From Shewanella sp. VB17 (lineage in GTDB: Bacteria; Pseudomonadota; Gammaproteobacteria; Enterobacterales; Shewanellaceae): a stretch of DNA of 64,000 nucleotides. Every line of letters begins with the position of its first letter. The first letter of the stretch is position 1. Of the stretch, positions 53,255 to 63,900 are shown piece by piece. The stretch covers positions 2,852,001 to 2,916,000 of the forward strand of contig NZ_JABRVS010000001.1 in the NCBI RefSeq assembly GCF_013248905.1, read 5' to 3'. A program made the position numbers and the translations under genes. The notes beneath the pieces were generated by a model. The model was not told the origin of the DNA, ran no database searches, and saw nothing but the letters and a program-made list of their open reading frames with translations.

Positions 53255-53479
53255 ATGAATAAAATGATTTTTTATTTTTCACTTAATGTTAACTATCAAG
53301 ATTTTGAGCGTTACTATCAAGGTCATGTTAATAAGGTTGAAGTGAGTGATAGCAAAGGAAAAAAACTGTGGATCCATTGTCGTCATTTTCGGCCTTTTGT
53401 CACGAGGGCTGGGATCCAAGGTCAGTTTAAATTGGAATTGAATAAAAATGGAGATTTATTGTCACTGATTAAAATCTAG
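53255..53479 (+). CDS. DUF2835 family protein
   Basis: 74 residues. FYFSLNVNYQDFERYYQG, then FRPFVTRAGIQGQFKLEL and a final LSLIKI match the small DUF2835 family of gammaproteobacteria, function unknown. The exact start is uncertain (53255 or 53264); ribosome sites are weak. It follows pepN by about 45 nt and may be co-transcribed. Confidence 0.82.
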   Translation: MNKMIFYFSLNVNYQDFERYYQGHVNKVEVSDSKGKKLWIHCRHFRPFVTRAGIQGQFKLELNKNGDLLSLIKI

Positions 53480-53509
53480 TTGATTTTTATTAGAGTATTT
53501 ACTTCAAAC

Positions 53510-53544
53510 GACCGATTATATTTATTTCATGAATATAATCGGTC
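53510..53544. repeat. Perfect 13-bp inverted repeat after the DUF2835 gene
   Basis: GACCGATTATATT (53510-53522) and AATATAATCGGTC (53532-53544) form a 13-bp stem with a 9-nt loop, 30 nt after the stop. It lacks a T-run on the plus side. Either an imperfect terminator or a protein-binding site. Confidence 0.7.
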
Positions 53545-53808
53545 AATGCGACCCTATGTTATTGTTATTATTGATGTTTTATCTTTCTTCATCGATTAAA
53601 CCCCTTCATTACTCCTCATTTTTAAATCAAACGTTTACATTTTCGATGTTATTTTTATTAAACTACTTAATATTTAAAACATTTTTATTACGTTTCGTGT
53701 TGCTCACTAGATGTAAATACTGTAACAATAGTGTTGCCTGTAGGCTGACTAGATGTTGGTTACCATTCCTATAACAAAAAATCCAACAGGTTACGGAGAA
53801 GAGCTAAA
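53545..53808. other. AT-rich region upstream of the DUF1302 operon
   Basis: No gene is supported; an 81-codon frame here is hydrophobic low-complexity from AT-rich DNA and lacks a ribosome site. The operon promoter should lie here. Confidence 0.45.
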
Positions 53809-55872
53809 ATGAAAAAGGTTATTAAGGGTTTTAATAAGTCGACGCTTGCTTTAGGGATCGTAGCGGCATTGAGCATGGGATCAACATCCATTGCCAATGC
53901 AGTCTCATTTAATTGGGGAGAGGTTGACGGTACATTTGATAGTACACTTTCAGCAGGCGCTAGCTGGCGAGTGGAAGGACGTGATTGGGACAACAACATC
54001 GGTAAGGTCAATCATCCCAGATTCGATTGGACAAATTATTCTGCATTCAACAATACCAAATATACCAACACTCAGATTTGGGCCCAGCCAGGTTCATATT
54101 CTAGTAATGGCGATTTAAGTGATCAGCTTTATTCTCAAGGAGATACAACAGCGGTTGTTTTTAAAGGTTTACATGAGTTGTCACTTAAATATGACAACTA
54201 CGGTGTTTTTGCTCGCGGAATGTATTTTTTTGATCAAAAGGCCAATAATGGCAGCTATGGCTACCGTGATCCGATAACGGGCCAAGAATATGATCCTTGT
54301 TCGGACTCACAAGCATCTGAAGTTCAATGCAAAGATATACGCTTACTTGATGCATTTGTTTATGGTGACTTTGATTTTAATGAGGGGTCTAATCCATTGA
54401 CGATTCGTGTCGGTCAACAGGTGATATCTTGGGGAGAAAGTACCTTAATTCCTCATGGTATTGGGGTGATTAACCCAGTGGACCTCAATATTCTTAATGC
54501 CCCAGGTGCTGAGCTTAAAGAAGCCTTTAGACCCCAAGGCATGGTTTGGGCATCGCTTGGCTTAACAGATAAACTTTCTGTTGAAGCGTTTTATCAATAC
54601 GATTGGCAACCTATTTGGGTACCGACCCCCGGATCTTATTTTGCAACCAATGATTTTGCTGGTTACGGTGGTTATGGTCAAAATGCTCAGTTAGGGTTTA
54701 ATGCCAACCCGGATATCAACTTGGCGTTCTTAGAGGCTGAGTATAATCAATTGCTGACGATGATAGCATCGGGGCAATTGAGTGGAGCACAGCAAGCTGG
54801 ACTTGCACTGGCTTATCCAACAAAAGTGACCTTAATCCAAGATCAAGCGAGTGCTAGCGACTCTGGGCAATATGGTCTTAAGTTAGGGTATTATGCGCCT
54901 GAATTAGGTGAGACCGAGTTTGGCCTCTATTACATGAATTATCACAGTCGCAGACCATTAATTAGTGGCACGGTAGCCAACTTTACTGGTGATGCCATTG
55001 CTCGAGATTTGGTCCAACTTGGCGGTATTGCCGCCCGAGCTGGGGAGGTTAATCGTGAAGTCTTACTAGGGTTAGAGACCTTTTCTAAAGCACAGATTGT
55101 TTACCCAGAAGACATTCAATTATATGGGTTTAGTTTCAATACGTTAGTCGGTGACACTTCGGTTGCCGGTGAAATTGCTCACCGTCAAGATGAGCCTTTG
55201 CAAATTGATGATGTTGAATTGCTGTTTGCTGCCATGCCACAACAGTTGGCTAATGCTGGAGTACCAGATCTGATTGTTCGTCCTGAACTTGATGGTATTT
55301 CACAAATGGACACCATTGCGCCAGGTGAAACGGCACAAGGGTATATTTTACGTGATACCACTCAAGCACAGTTCACATTGACTCACTTATTTGGACCGAC
55401 TTGGGGTACGAGCAATTTGGTGATGTTAGCCGAAGTGGGTGGTGTGTGGATCCATGACATGCCAGAGTTTGATGAATTGCGTTTAAATGGCCCTGGTACG
55501 GCGCGCTCTGGGGGTAACCCAGACATGCCTGGAGTGATCCAATTGACTCAAGATGGGGTTGAAAGCAATCCATTTCCTACGGATTTTGCTTGGGGCTACC
55601 GTTTAGTGGCTAAAGCGGAATATAACAATTTGTTTGCTGGGGTTAACATGTCACCAAGGGTTATTTTTTCCCATGATGTCGATGGGATCACGCCCGATCC
55701 TATGTTTCTGTTCACTGAAGGGAAAAAATCTGTCGCTGTCGGTGTGAACTTTGATTATCAGAGTCGTTGGGGAGCCGATTTCTCTTATAACAGCTTCTTT
55801 GGTGGTGTCGGGACGACTAATCAGATGTCTGACCGTGATTACGTGTCATTTAACATCAAATATTCAATTTAA
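53809..55872 (+). CDS. DUF1302 outer-membrane protein
   Basis: 687 residues with a signal peptide (about 1-31, ending SIANA) and a beta-rich body ending in an aromatic/charged strand (DYVSFNIKYSI) typical of outer-membrane barrels. GEVDGTFDSTLSAGASWRVE after the signal and the RVGQQVISWGES segment are DUF1302 hallmarks. Such proteins are found next to DUF1329 and RND genes and are thought to form channels for hydrophobic compounds; the cargo is not known. TTACGGAG lies upstream of the ATG. First gene of a four-gene operon. Confidence 0.88.
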   Translation: MKKVIKGFNKSTLALGIVAALSMGSTSIANAVSFNWGEVDGTFDSTLSAGASWRVEGRDWDNNIGKVNHPRFDWTNYSAFNNTKYTNTQIWAQPGSYSSNGDLSDQLYSQGDTTAVVFKGLHELSLKYDNYGVFARGMYFFDQKANNGSYGYRDPITGQEYDPCSDSQASEVQCKDIRLLDAFVYGDFDFNEGSNPLTIRVGQQVISWGESTLIPHGIGVINPVDLNILNAPGAELKEAFRPQGMVWASLGLTDKLSVEAFYQYDWQPIWVPTPGSYFATNDFAGYGGYGQNAQLGFNANPDINLAFLEAEYNQLLTMIASGQLSGAQQAGLALAYPTKVTLIQDQASASDSGQYGLKLGYYAPELGETEFGLYYMNYHSRRPLISGTVANFTGDAIARDLVQLGGIAARAGEVNREVLLGLETFSKAQIVYPEDIQLYGFSFNTLVGDTSVAGEIAHRQDEPLQIDDVELLFAAMPQQLANAGVPDLIVRPELDGISQMDTIAPGETAQGYILRDTTQAQFTLTHLFGPTWGTSNLVMLAEVGGVWIHDMPEFDELRLNGPGTARSGGNPDMPGVIQLTQDGVESNPFPTDFAWGYRLVAKAEYNNLFAGVNMSPRVIFSHDVDGITPDPMFLFTEGKKSVAVGVNFDYQSRWGADFSYNSFFGGVGTTNQMSDRDYVSFNIKYSI

Positions 55873-55890
55873 ATCACAAGGACAATAATA

Positions 55891-57255
55891 ATGAATAAAC
55901 TTGGGATATTGTCGACGGCTGTGATCGTTGCACTGAGTGCACCGAGTGCTATGGCAAAAGTGACGGATACTGAAGCTGCTAAGTTAGGCACCGAACTCAC
56001 CCCTTTAGGGGGGATGAAAGCCGGGAATGCTGATGGCAGCATCCCTGCATGGGATGGTGGGATCACAGCAGCGATTGCAGGTTATAAAAAGGGGATGCAT
56101 CACCCAGACCCTTTTCCGCAAGATAAAATTGAATTCACTATTACTAATGCTAACAAAGATAAGTACAAAGCACATTTAAGCCCCGGTCAAATGCGTTTAT
56201 TTGCGCTTTATCCACAAACCTATAAGATGAATGTTTATCAGACGCGACGTACGGCTTCTGTACCACAATTTGTCTATGATGCGACCAAAGCCAATGCGAC
56301 ACGGGCTGAGCTGGTTTCAGAAGGTAACGGCATTAAAGGTGCCTCGATTGGTGTTCCTTTTCCTATCCCTGATAATGGTTTAGAGGTTATTTGGAACCAT
56401 GTTTTGCGTTTTCGTGGCATTGATGTCGAAACTGCCCGAAGTCAAGCTGCCCCGACCGCTGGCGGCAGTTATACCTTAGTTGAAACGGCAGAAGAAATAC
56501 GCTTTCAGTATTCTCGCCCAGAAATGACCCTCGACAAGTTGAAGGAAAGTAACACCTTGTTTTACTTTAAACAAGTGGTGACTCAGCCAGCACGTCATGC
56601 AGGTACTGCTTTACTGGTTAAAGAAACCATGGATCAAGAAGCCCTGCCGCGCCAAGCTTGGACGTATAACACAGGCCAACGTCGTGTTCGTAAGGCGCCT
56701 AATGTGGCATTTGACAGTCCAGGCTCTGTTTCTGATGGCCTAAGAACTACCGATGACTTTGATATGTTTAATGGCTCTCCTGTGCGATATAACTGGAAGT
56801 TGGTCGGTAAACAAGAGATCTATATTCCTTACAATGATTACAAATTACATTCAGATACATTGAAATATGATCAGATTATTCAACCCGGTCATATTAATCC
56901 TGATTTTGTACGTTGGGAGAAACATCGCGTTTGGGTAGTAAAAGCTGAACTTAAAGAGGGCATGCGCCATATCTATAAAACGCGGGTTTTTTATATTGAT
57001 GAGGATTCTTGGCAAGTGTCGTTAGCCGATATATATGATAATCGTGATGAATTATATCGAGTCGCTGTTGCACATAGTATGAACTATTACGAAGTGCCGA
57101 CGCATTGGACGACATTGGAAGTCTTTCATGATCTCCAATCTAGGCGCTATATCGCCATGGGACTGGATAATGAAGGTCGTATGTATAATTTTGATGCAAA
57201 ATTGAATGAAGCTAACTTTACCCCAGCTGCTTTAAGAAGTGCAGGTATTCGTTAA
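55891..57255 (+). CDS. DUF1329 periplasmic/outer-membrane protein
   Basis: 454 residues, signal peptide 1-22 (ending SAMA). LGTELTPLGGMKAGNADGSI, PAWDGGI, then FPIPDNGLEVIWNHVLRF and YEVPTHWTTLEVFHDLQSRR are typical of DUF1329, which has a LolB-like half-barrel fold able to hold lipid-like molecules. AAGGAC precedes the ATG. It starts 18 nt after the DUF1302 stop, so the two are coupled. Confidence 0.9.
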   Translation: MNKLGILSTAVIVALSAPSAMAKVTDTEAAKLGTELTPLGGMKAGNADGSIPAWDGGITAAIAGYKKGMHHPDPFPQDKIEFTITNANKDKYKAHLSPGQMRLFALYPQTYKMNVYQTRRTASVPQFVYDATKANATRAELVSEGNGIKGASIGVPFPIPDNGLEVIWNHVLRFRGIDVETARSQAAPTAGGSYTLVETAEEIRFQYSRPEMTLDKLKESNTLFYFKQVVTQPARHAGTALLVKETMDQEALPRQAWTYNTGQRRVRKAPNVAFDSPGSVSDGLRTTDDFDMFNGSPVRYNWKLVGKQEIYIPYNDYKLHSDTLKYDQIIQPGHINPDFVRWEKHRVWVVKAELKEGMRHIYKTRVFYIDEDSWQVSLADIYDNRDELYRVAVAHSMNYYEVPTHWTTLEVFHDLQSRRYIAMGLDNEGRMYNFDAKLNEANFTPAALRSAGIR

Positions 57256-57311
57256 TTCTGTGACACAAAGGGGCACATAGATGGTGCCCCTCTATTTCTA
57301 AGGGAGTTTGT

Positions 57312-58337
57312 ATGTTGTCTAGCATGCTTCGATTTATGTCTTTTTGGTTACTCATACCCAGTTTGCTTCCTTTATCGGTGATGGCTAATGGATCACAGAG
57401 CCTGAATCGTCAAATTCAGCCGTTAGCGATAAAATCCGTTATTGTTGATATTGCGGTTAAGGGTAACACCATGGTTGCCGTGGGTGAGCGTGGGCATGTC
57501 TTTGTATTTAACAATCAAGAAGTGTCTCAATGGCATCAAGTTGTGTCACCCACCGTCGCTCATTTAACCAAAGTCTTTTTTATTACGCCTCAAATTGGGT
57601 GGGCAGTTGGACATGATGCAACCATTATTCACACACGGGATGGCGGGCTGACTTGGCAATTACAAATGTCATCTCCTGAAGTTGAAAAGCCATTGCTTGA
57701 TATACTTTTTTTCGATGAATTAAATGGTGTGGCCATTGGGGCATACGGTCTGTTCTATCGTACTAATAATGCCGGTAAGGATTGGATTGCCGAGTACCAT
57801 GAAACACTCCTAGTGACAGAGGATGTGACTTATTTAGCGGAGTTAAAAGCCGAAGATGAAGCATTATACCTCAGCGAGCGAAGCATTCTTTTGCCTCATT
57901 TAAATCGTGTTATAGCAATGAAAGATGGGCGTGTGCTCATGGTGGGTGAGCTTGGATTGATGTCGGTATCCAAGGATCGTGGGCGTCATTGGCAAAAACT
58001 TGATGTTATCTATGAAGGCTCGTTGTTTAATGTGATCGAGTCAGAAGAGAGCGTTTATGTGATGGGATTACGTGGTCATCTTTTTCAAGCAGCACTGAAT
58101 TTACGTCACTGGACTAAAATACCATTGCCCATCGATTCAACCATTCATGGCGTCATGTTGCAACACGGTGGTGGATTGCGGGTGGTGGGAAATGGGGGAG
58201 GGGTGTTGGATATCAATGCCAGTGGTGAAAGTGAATTGGTGATGCTACGCCAAGGTGAAAACTTGGTGTCAATAGCTGAAGATCCTCAGGGACATATTTG
58301 GATAGCAGGCACTAAAGGCCTCTTCGAACTCAAATAA
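57312..58337 (+). CDS. YCF48-like beta-propeller protein
   Basis: 341 residues, signal peptide about 1-25. BNR-type propeller blades with Asp-box-like turns (HTRDGGLTWQL, YRTNNAGKDWIA, VSKDRGRHWQKL) match the YCF48/photosystem stability factor-like family, periplasmic here. In DUF1302/1329 operons it probably helps assembly or substrate contact. GGGAG is 6 nt before the ATG. Followed 16 nt later by the RND gene. Confidence 0.88.
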   Translation: MLSSMLRFMSFWLLIPSLLPLSVMANGSQSLNRQIQPLAIKSVIVDIAVKGNTMVAVGERGHVFVFNNQEVSQWHQVVSPTVAHLTKVFFITPQIGWAVGHDATIIHTRDGGLTWQLQMSSPEVEKPLLDILFFDELNGVAIGAYGLFYRTNNAGKDWIAEYHETLLVTEDVTYLAELKAEDEALYLSERSILLPHLNRVIAMKDGRVLMVGELGLMSVSKDRGRHWQKLDVIYEGSLFNVIESEESVYVMGLRGHLFQAALNLRHWTKIPLPIDSTIHGVMLQHGGGLRVVGNGGGVLDINASGESELVMLRQGENLVSIAEDPQGHIWIAGTKGLFELK

Positions 58338-58353
58338 TAATAGGATCGTTAAG

Positions 58354-60666
58354 ATGTTAGGTAAAATGGTTAATGGCTTCGAATCTTACTTATTTCGGCA
58401 CAGGGTTTTTGTCATCTTCTTGTTTATGCTGGGAACTGTGTGCTTAGGTTTTCAAGCAAGTCATTTAAAGATGGACGCGGCATTTATTAAAAACATTCCG
58501 CTAAATCATAGTTATATGCAGACTTACTTAAAGCATCAAAAGCAGTTTGGGGGGGCAAATAGTATTATGGTCGCGGTAGAAGATACCAGCGGAGATATTT
58601 TTAACGACACCTTTTTTGAGGCATTGAAAAATGTCCATGATCAATTGTTCTTTATTCCTGGTGTCGACAGAGCGCAAGTTAAGTCTCTGTTTTCTCCTTC
58701 TACTCGTTTTACCGAAGTCGTCGAAGATGGCTTTGCTGGCGGGCCGGTTATTCCCGCTGATTTTTCAACGACACCCACGGGATTATCTGTTGTTCGAGGC
58801 AATATAGAAAAAGCGGGCATTGTAGGGCGTTTAATTGCTGAAGATTATTCTGCTGCCATGGTGTCAGCGCAACTGATGGATTTTGACCCTCAAACTGGTG
58901 AGCCACTTGATACTCTGGCGTTTGCTGAGCAGTTAGAGCAAGAGTTACGGACACAGTTTGAAAATGAGAATATCAAGATCCACATCATAGGCTTCGCTAA
59001 AATGGCGGGTGATGTGGCCGAAGGCGCTAAAGGTGTCATGCTCTTTTTCCTGATCGCGATTGTGATCACTGCTGTTATGGTTTACCTCTTTTCACAATCA
59101 TTGATACTGACCTTTTTGCCTTTACTGTGCAGTTTGATTGCGGTTTTGTGGCAGCTTGGTCTGTTGACGGTCGTTGGTTTTGGACTGGACCCAATGTCTA
59201 TTTTGATCCCATTTTTGGTGTTTGCGATTGGGGTGAGCCATAGCGTACAAATGATCAATACTGTCAGTCGCAAAGTGACGGCAGGGGAGTCGACAAAATC
59301 TGCAGCAGCATCAGCTTTTCGCAGTTTAATTATTCCCGGTGGTATTGCTTTATTATCCGATACAGTAGGCTTTTTGACATTACTGACCATAGATATCGGT
59401 ATTATTCGTGAGTTAGCCATTTCAGCTTCTTTAGGTGTGGGGGTGATCATTTTGACTAACTTGATTTTATTACCTTTACTGATTTCATTTACACATGTGT
59501 CGGTATCCAATACTGGGTATGGTTCATCAAACAGCCAGGTGAATAAGTTATGGAGAAAGCTGTCACTTTTTGCTACCCCCAAGTATGCGATATGGGTACT
59601 GATGATCACCACGGTGCTTTATGGTTTAGGGATGCAGCAAGCGAGTTTGATGAAAGTTGGCGATCTTCAAGGCGGTGCACCAGCGCTACACCTTGATTCA
59701 AGGTATAACCAAGATACCTTTTATATCACAGAGAAGTTTTCGATTACTACCGATGTCATGACAGTCATTGTCGAAGCATTTCCTGAAGCCTGCACATATC
59801 ATTCTGTTCTTAATCAGATAGATCAGTTCGAGTGGATGATGGGGAATACTTCTGGAGTGAAAGCCACTGCGAGTCTGGCTTCGGTGGCAAAAAGGATTAA
59901 TGCCGGTTTTAATGAGGGAAATCCTAAATGGCAAATGCTCCCTAGAACAACGGCGAGTTTGGTTCAAGCCGTAGGCCGTGTGCCTACAACTTCAGGTTTG
60001 CTGAATGGTAATTGCTCAGTGATGCCTGTTTATCTTTTTTTAAACGATCATAAAGCAGAAACCATAGAGATGGTGATTGGTAAGGTTAAGGCGCTGTCAG
60101 CTGAAATGGATAATGATAAAATCCAGTTCAAACTAGCGTCAGGCCCTGCTGGAGTTATGGCGGCAACAAATGAGGCCGTAGCGGAAGCTCAATTGCCAAT
60201 GATGCTTTATGTTTATGGTGCGGTTTTTGTACTCTGTCTGATAAGCTTTAGATCATTAAGAGCGACGATTGCGGTTATTTTACCTCTTTATGTTGTATCA
60301 ACCTTAGCGCAAGCCTTGATGACTCAGCTTGATATTGGTTTGGCGGTGAGTACATTGCCTGTGATTGCATTAGGGGTTGGTATTGGCGTGGATTACGGTA
60401 TCTATATTTTGTCGACAATGGCGGTCAAATTAAGAGAGGGAATGCACATACAAGATGCGTATTATGAGGCGTTGGTTGAGCGAGGTAGTGCGGTCATATT
60501 TACTGGCCTTACACTGGCCATTGGTGTGAGTACCTGGTTTTTCTCTGCATTAAAATTTCAAATGGACATGGGGATTTTACTCACATTTATGTTTTTAGTG
60601 AATATGTTGGGTGCGATAATTATTTTACCTGCAATAGCAGCATTTTTTTGGAGAAAAGGTCGTTAG
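58354..60666 (+). CDS. RND/MMPL-family inner-membrane transporter
   Basis: 770 residues. One N-terminal helix, a periplasmic domain, five helices around 225-375, then the same arrangement repeated (helix near 405, periplasmic domain, helices 620-770): the two-fold RND layout of MMPL/HpnN-type exporters rather than AcrB, which is longer. A conserved GVDYGIYILS segment in the second half carries the Asp and Tyr of the proton path. With DUF1302, DUF1329 and YCF48 partners it probably moves a lipid or hydrophobic compound across the envelope. A terminator follows. Confidence 0.9.
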   Translation: MLGKMVNGFESYLFRHRVFVIFLFMLGTVCLGFQASHLKMDAAFIKNIPLNHSYMQTYLKHQKQFGGANSIMVAVEDTSGDIFNDTFFEALKNVHDQLFFIPGVDRAQVKSLFSPSTRFTEVVEDGFAGGPVIPADFSTTPTGLSVVRGNIEKAGIVGRLIAEDYSAAMVSAQLMDFDPQTGEPLDTLAFAEQLEQELRTQFENENIKIHIIGFAKMAGDVAEGAKGVMLFFLIAIVITAVMVYLFSQSLILTFLPLLCSLIAVLWQLGLLTVVGFGLDPMSILIPFLVFAIGVSHSVQMINTVSRKVTAGESTKSAAASAFRSLIIPGGIALLSDTVGFLTLLTIDIGIIRELAISASLGVGVIILTNLILLPLLISFTHVSVSNTGYGSSNSQVNKLWRKLSLFATPKYAIWVLMITTVLYGLGMQQASLMKVGDLQGGAPALHLDSRYNQDTFYITEKFSITTDVMTVIVEAFPEACTYHSVLNQIDQFEWMMGNTSGVKATASLASVAKRINAGFNEGNPKWQMLPRTTASLVQAVGRVPTTSGLLNGNCSVMPVYLFLNDHKAETIEMVIGKVKALSAEMDNDKIQFKLASGPAGVMAATNEAVAEAQLPMMLYVYGAVFVLCLISFRSLRATIAVILPLYVVSTLAQALMTQLDIGLAVSTLPVIALGVGIGVDYGIYILSTMAVKLREGMHIQDAYYEALVERGSAVIFTGLTLAIGVSTWFFSALKFQMDMGILLTFMFLVNMLGAIIILPAIAAFFWRKGR

Positions 60667-60679
60667 GGCCGCATAAACA

Positions 60680-60700
60680 GGGGCTTTAAGCTCCTTTTTT
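60680..60700 (+). terminator. Rho-independent terminator after the RND gene
   Basis: GGGGC and GCTCC stem (with one G-T pair) extended by TT/AA around a short loop, followed by six T. It closes the four-gene envelope operon. Confidence 0.8.
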
Positions 60701-60935
60701 GCTTTATAACCTTTGAATAGTTACGCTTAAATGTCGATTGTTTGTTCATCTAAATGGCTAAAAGATTGCTATTACTGGTTTTGTTGAGGATCTACCACTA
60801 AAATAACACTCGAAAAGTGACAGATTTAGTAATAGACTTCGCCCATGGCCTAGGTCACATTATTCGAACCGGTCATTTGTAAAAGCAGCATCCCAAAAAA
60901 TATAAAGCACTGCCAGACCCTAAGGAAACAGCAAC

Positions 60936-63900
60936 ATGGCCTTGAAAGATGCAATGCCTTCGGTACTACTAGAAAATGTAGTTAACCTTATTCACTCTAA
61001 AGTTCCTAACGCACAAGCAAAGCAGGTAGAGCAATTTGCCAATTGTCTCTATGCTCACATGTCTAAAGATGATCTTAAATCCCGTAATGACAGTGATCTT
61101 TATGGGGCAGTATTAAGCTTGTGGAATGCGGCAAATCTTACACCGAAAGATGGATCACATATTCGGGTTTTTAACCCCAGTCAATCGAAGCATGGTTGGC
61201 AATCGACGCATTCAATTATTGAAGTTATCCAACCTGATATGCCTTTTTTAGTTGATTCAATAAGCATGGCATTAAATCGGTTGGGGATCACAGCACACAT
61301 GATCTTGCATACCCCTCTCGCAATAAAGCGATCTAAAGAGGGAATTAGTCAGGTTCGTTATGCTGATAATACCGGTGATAAATTAGAAACTGTCGCTGTT
61401 TTTCTGATTGAGATAGACAGGCAAAGTTCAAATAAAGATATCAAAGAACTCGCTAAAGAAATTGAATCAGTATTAGGTGATGTTTCAGCCTCTGTCAGTG
61501 ATTGGGGGGCGATGTCAGACAAGTTGAGTTCAACCATTAGTGAACTCGCTACTCGTCCATATCCAGGCGAGAAACAAGAATTAGCAGAAGCGACAAATTT
61601 CCTTAATTATTTGAGTGATCACCATTTCACTTTATTGGGTTACCGTCGTTATGACTTACGCAAGGTGTCGGGTGACTTAGAGCTTGTCCCTGATACATCA
61701 AGCAGCTTAGGTTTGATGAATATAGCAGGTAAATCACAACTTGAAACAGGACTGTTACTGTCTAACTTTTCTGATAGCGCCCGTAGAGAAGCACTCGATG
61801 CTAGCCTATTAGTATTGACCAAAAGTAGTGAAAAAAGCCGAATTCATCGCCCAGCGTATGTTGATTATGTCGGTGTTAAGCGCTTTGATAAGCAAGGTAA
61901 TGTTATTGGAGAAGATAGGTTTTTAGGTCTGTATGCTTCTAACTTATATAATCGAAGCCCACGTGAAATTCCGTTGTTATCCGAGAAAGTGCAACGTGTA
62001 TTAGATCGCTCAAACCTCATCCCCCGCTCCCATGATTATAAAGCCTTAATGCACATTCTAGAAACCCTACCACGTGATGAGCTTATTCAAGGGAATGTAG
62101 AGCAACTAGCCAGCGTCGCACATGGCGTGCTTGAAATGCAAGACCGCGATAAATTAAAATTATTTGTGCGTAAAGATGGTTTCGGTCGATTCCTTTCTTG
62201 CCTTGTTTACGTGGCGAAAGATAGATATAACACTAAGCTACGTGAAGATACTCAACGTATTTTAGCTCAGCATTTTAAGACGGATACTGATGTTGAATTT
62301 ACAACTTATTTCTCTGAATCGACATTGGCGCGTACGCATTATATCGTTAAAGTCGATAATAATAATATGGAGGTAGATGTGGCCGCCATTGAAAACAATT
62401 TAGCCGAAGCTGCACGCTCGTGGGATGATAAACTAAACGATGCCTTAAACATTACACAGGGCGAAGAGTCTGGCACCAGTTTATCGAAACGCTATATTGA
62501 TGCTTTTCCACGTAGTTATAAAGAAGATGTATTACCGAGTTCTGCCGTAGTAGATATTCAGCATCTTGAAGCTTTGGATGACAGTCATAAATTGGGGATG
62601 TTGTTTTATCAACCTCAAGAAACGGCACAGAATAACAGTAAAGTACGCTTAAAACTCTTTCATAAAGATGAGCCTATTCATCTTTCAGATGTACTGCCTA
62701 TGCTGGAAAACTTTGGGCTACGGGTCATCAATGAAAGGCCTTATGAATTAGAAACGCTAGGCAATAACACCTACTGGATTTTAGATTTCTTGATGACAAT
62801 TCAAGGAACATTGACAGAAAACATTGCTGACAGTCAGGTTCGCTTTCAGACGGCATTAGCCAATGTTTGGGATAAAAAACTCGAAGATGATGGTTTTAAC
62901 CGTTTAGTACTAGCAACAAGTTTGGGTGGGCGTGAATTATCAATATTACGTGCTTACGCTAAATACATGCGTCAGATAGATGCCACCTTTAGCCAAGCCT
63001 ATATTGAAGAGACGTTTACTTCCTATCCGCAAATTGCTGAGCTGCTGGTTAAAATGTTTATTCGTAAATTTAACCCTAAGCTTAAAACCCGAACCTTAAC
63101 CAAGTTTGTAGAACAAATTGATCTGTGTTTAGAAGATGTATCCAGTTTGGATGATGACCGGATTATTCGCCGTTATTTAGATCTTATTAATGCCACATTA
63201 AGAACGAATTTTTACCAGCTTGCCGAAGACGGGAGTGAGAAAGAGTACATTTCTTTTAAATTCTCACCTGAAAAAATTCCTGAGATGCCACGTCCCTTAC
63301 CTAAGTTTGAAATTTTTGTGTATTCACCAAGGGTTGAGGGCGTCCATTTACGGGGCGGCAAAGTGGCTCGAGGCGGTTTACGTTGGTCAGACCGTCGTGA
63401 GGATTTCCGTACTGAAGTGCTAGGATTAGTAAAAGCGCAACAAGTTAAAAATACGGTGATTGTGCCTGTTGGGGCTAAAGGTGGTTTTGTTTGTAAGCAG
63501 CTGCCCACAGATGGCGATCGTGAAGCATTCTTTACCGAAGGCAAGGAGTGTTATCGTATTTTTATTCGTGCGTTGTTAGATATCTCTGACAATATTATTA
63601 ATGGTGAAGTTGTTCCACCATGTAATGTTGTTCGCCATGATGAAGATGATCCTTATTTAGTTGTTGCTGCAGATAAAGGCACGGCAACTTTTTCAGATAT
63701 TGCGAATGCTATCTCTGAAGAATATAACTTCTGGCTGGGTGATGCATTCGCATCCGGTGGCAGTAATGGCTATGATCACAAGAAAATGGGCATTACTGCT
63801 CGCGGAGCTTGGGAATCCGTTAAACGCCATTTCCGTGAGATGGGAATTGATTGTCAAAAAACGGATTTTACCTGTTTAGCCATTGGCGATATGGCCGGTG

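Noticed and set aside
53529..53774. 81-codon hydrophobic frame upstream of the DUF1302 gene
   Set aside because: AT-rich low-complexity translation without a ribosome site; not a credible membrane protein.
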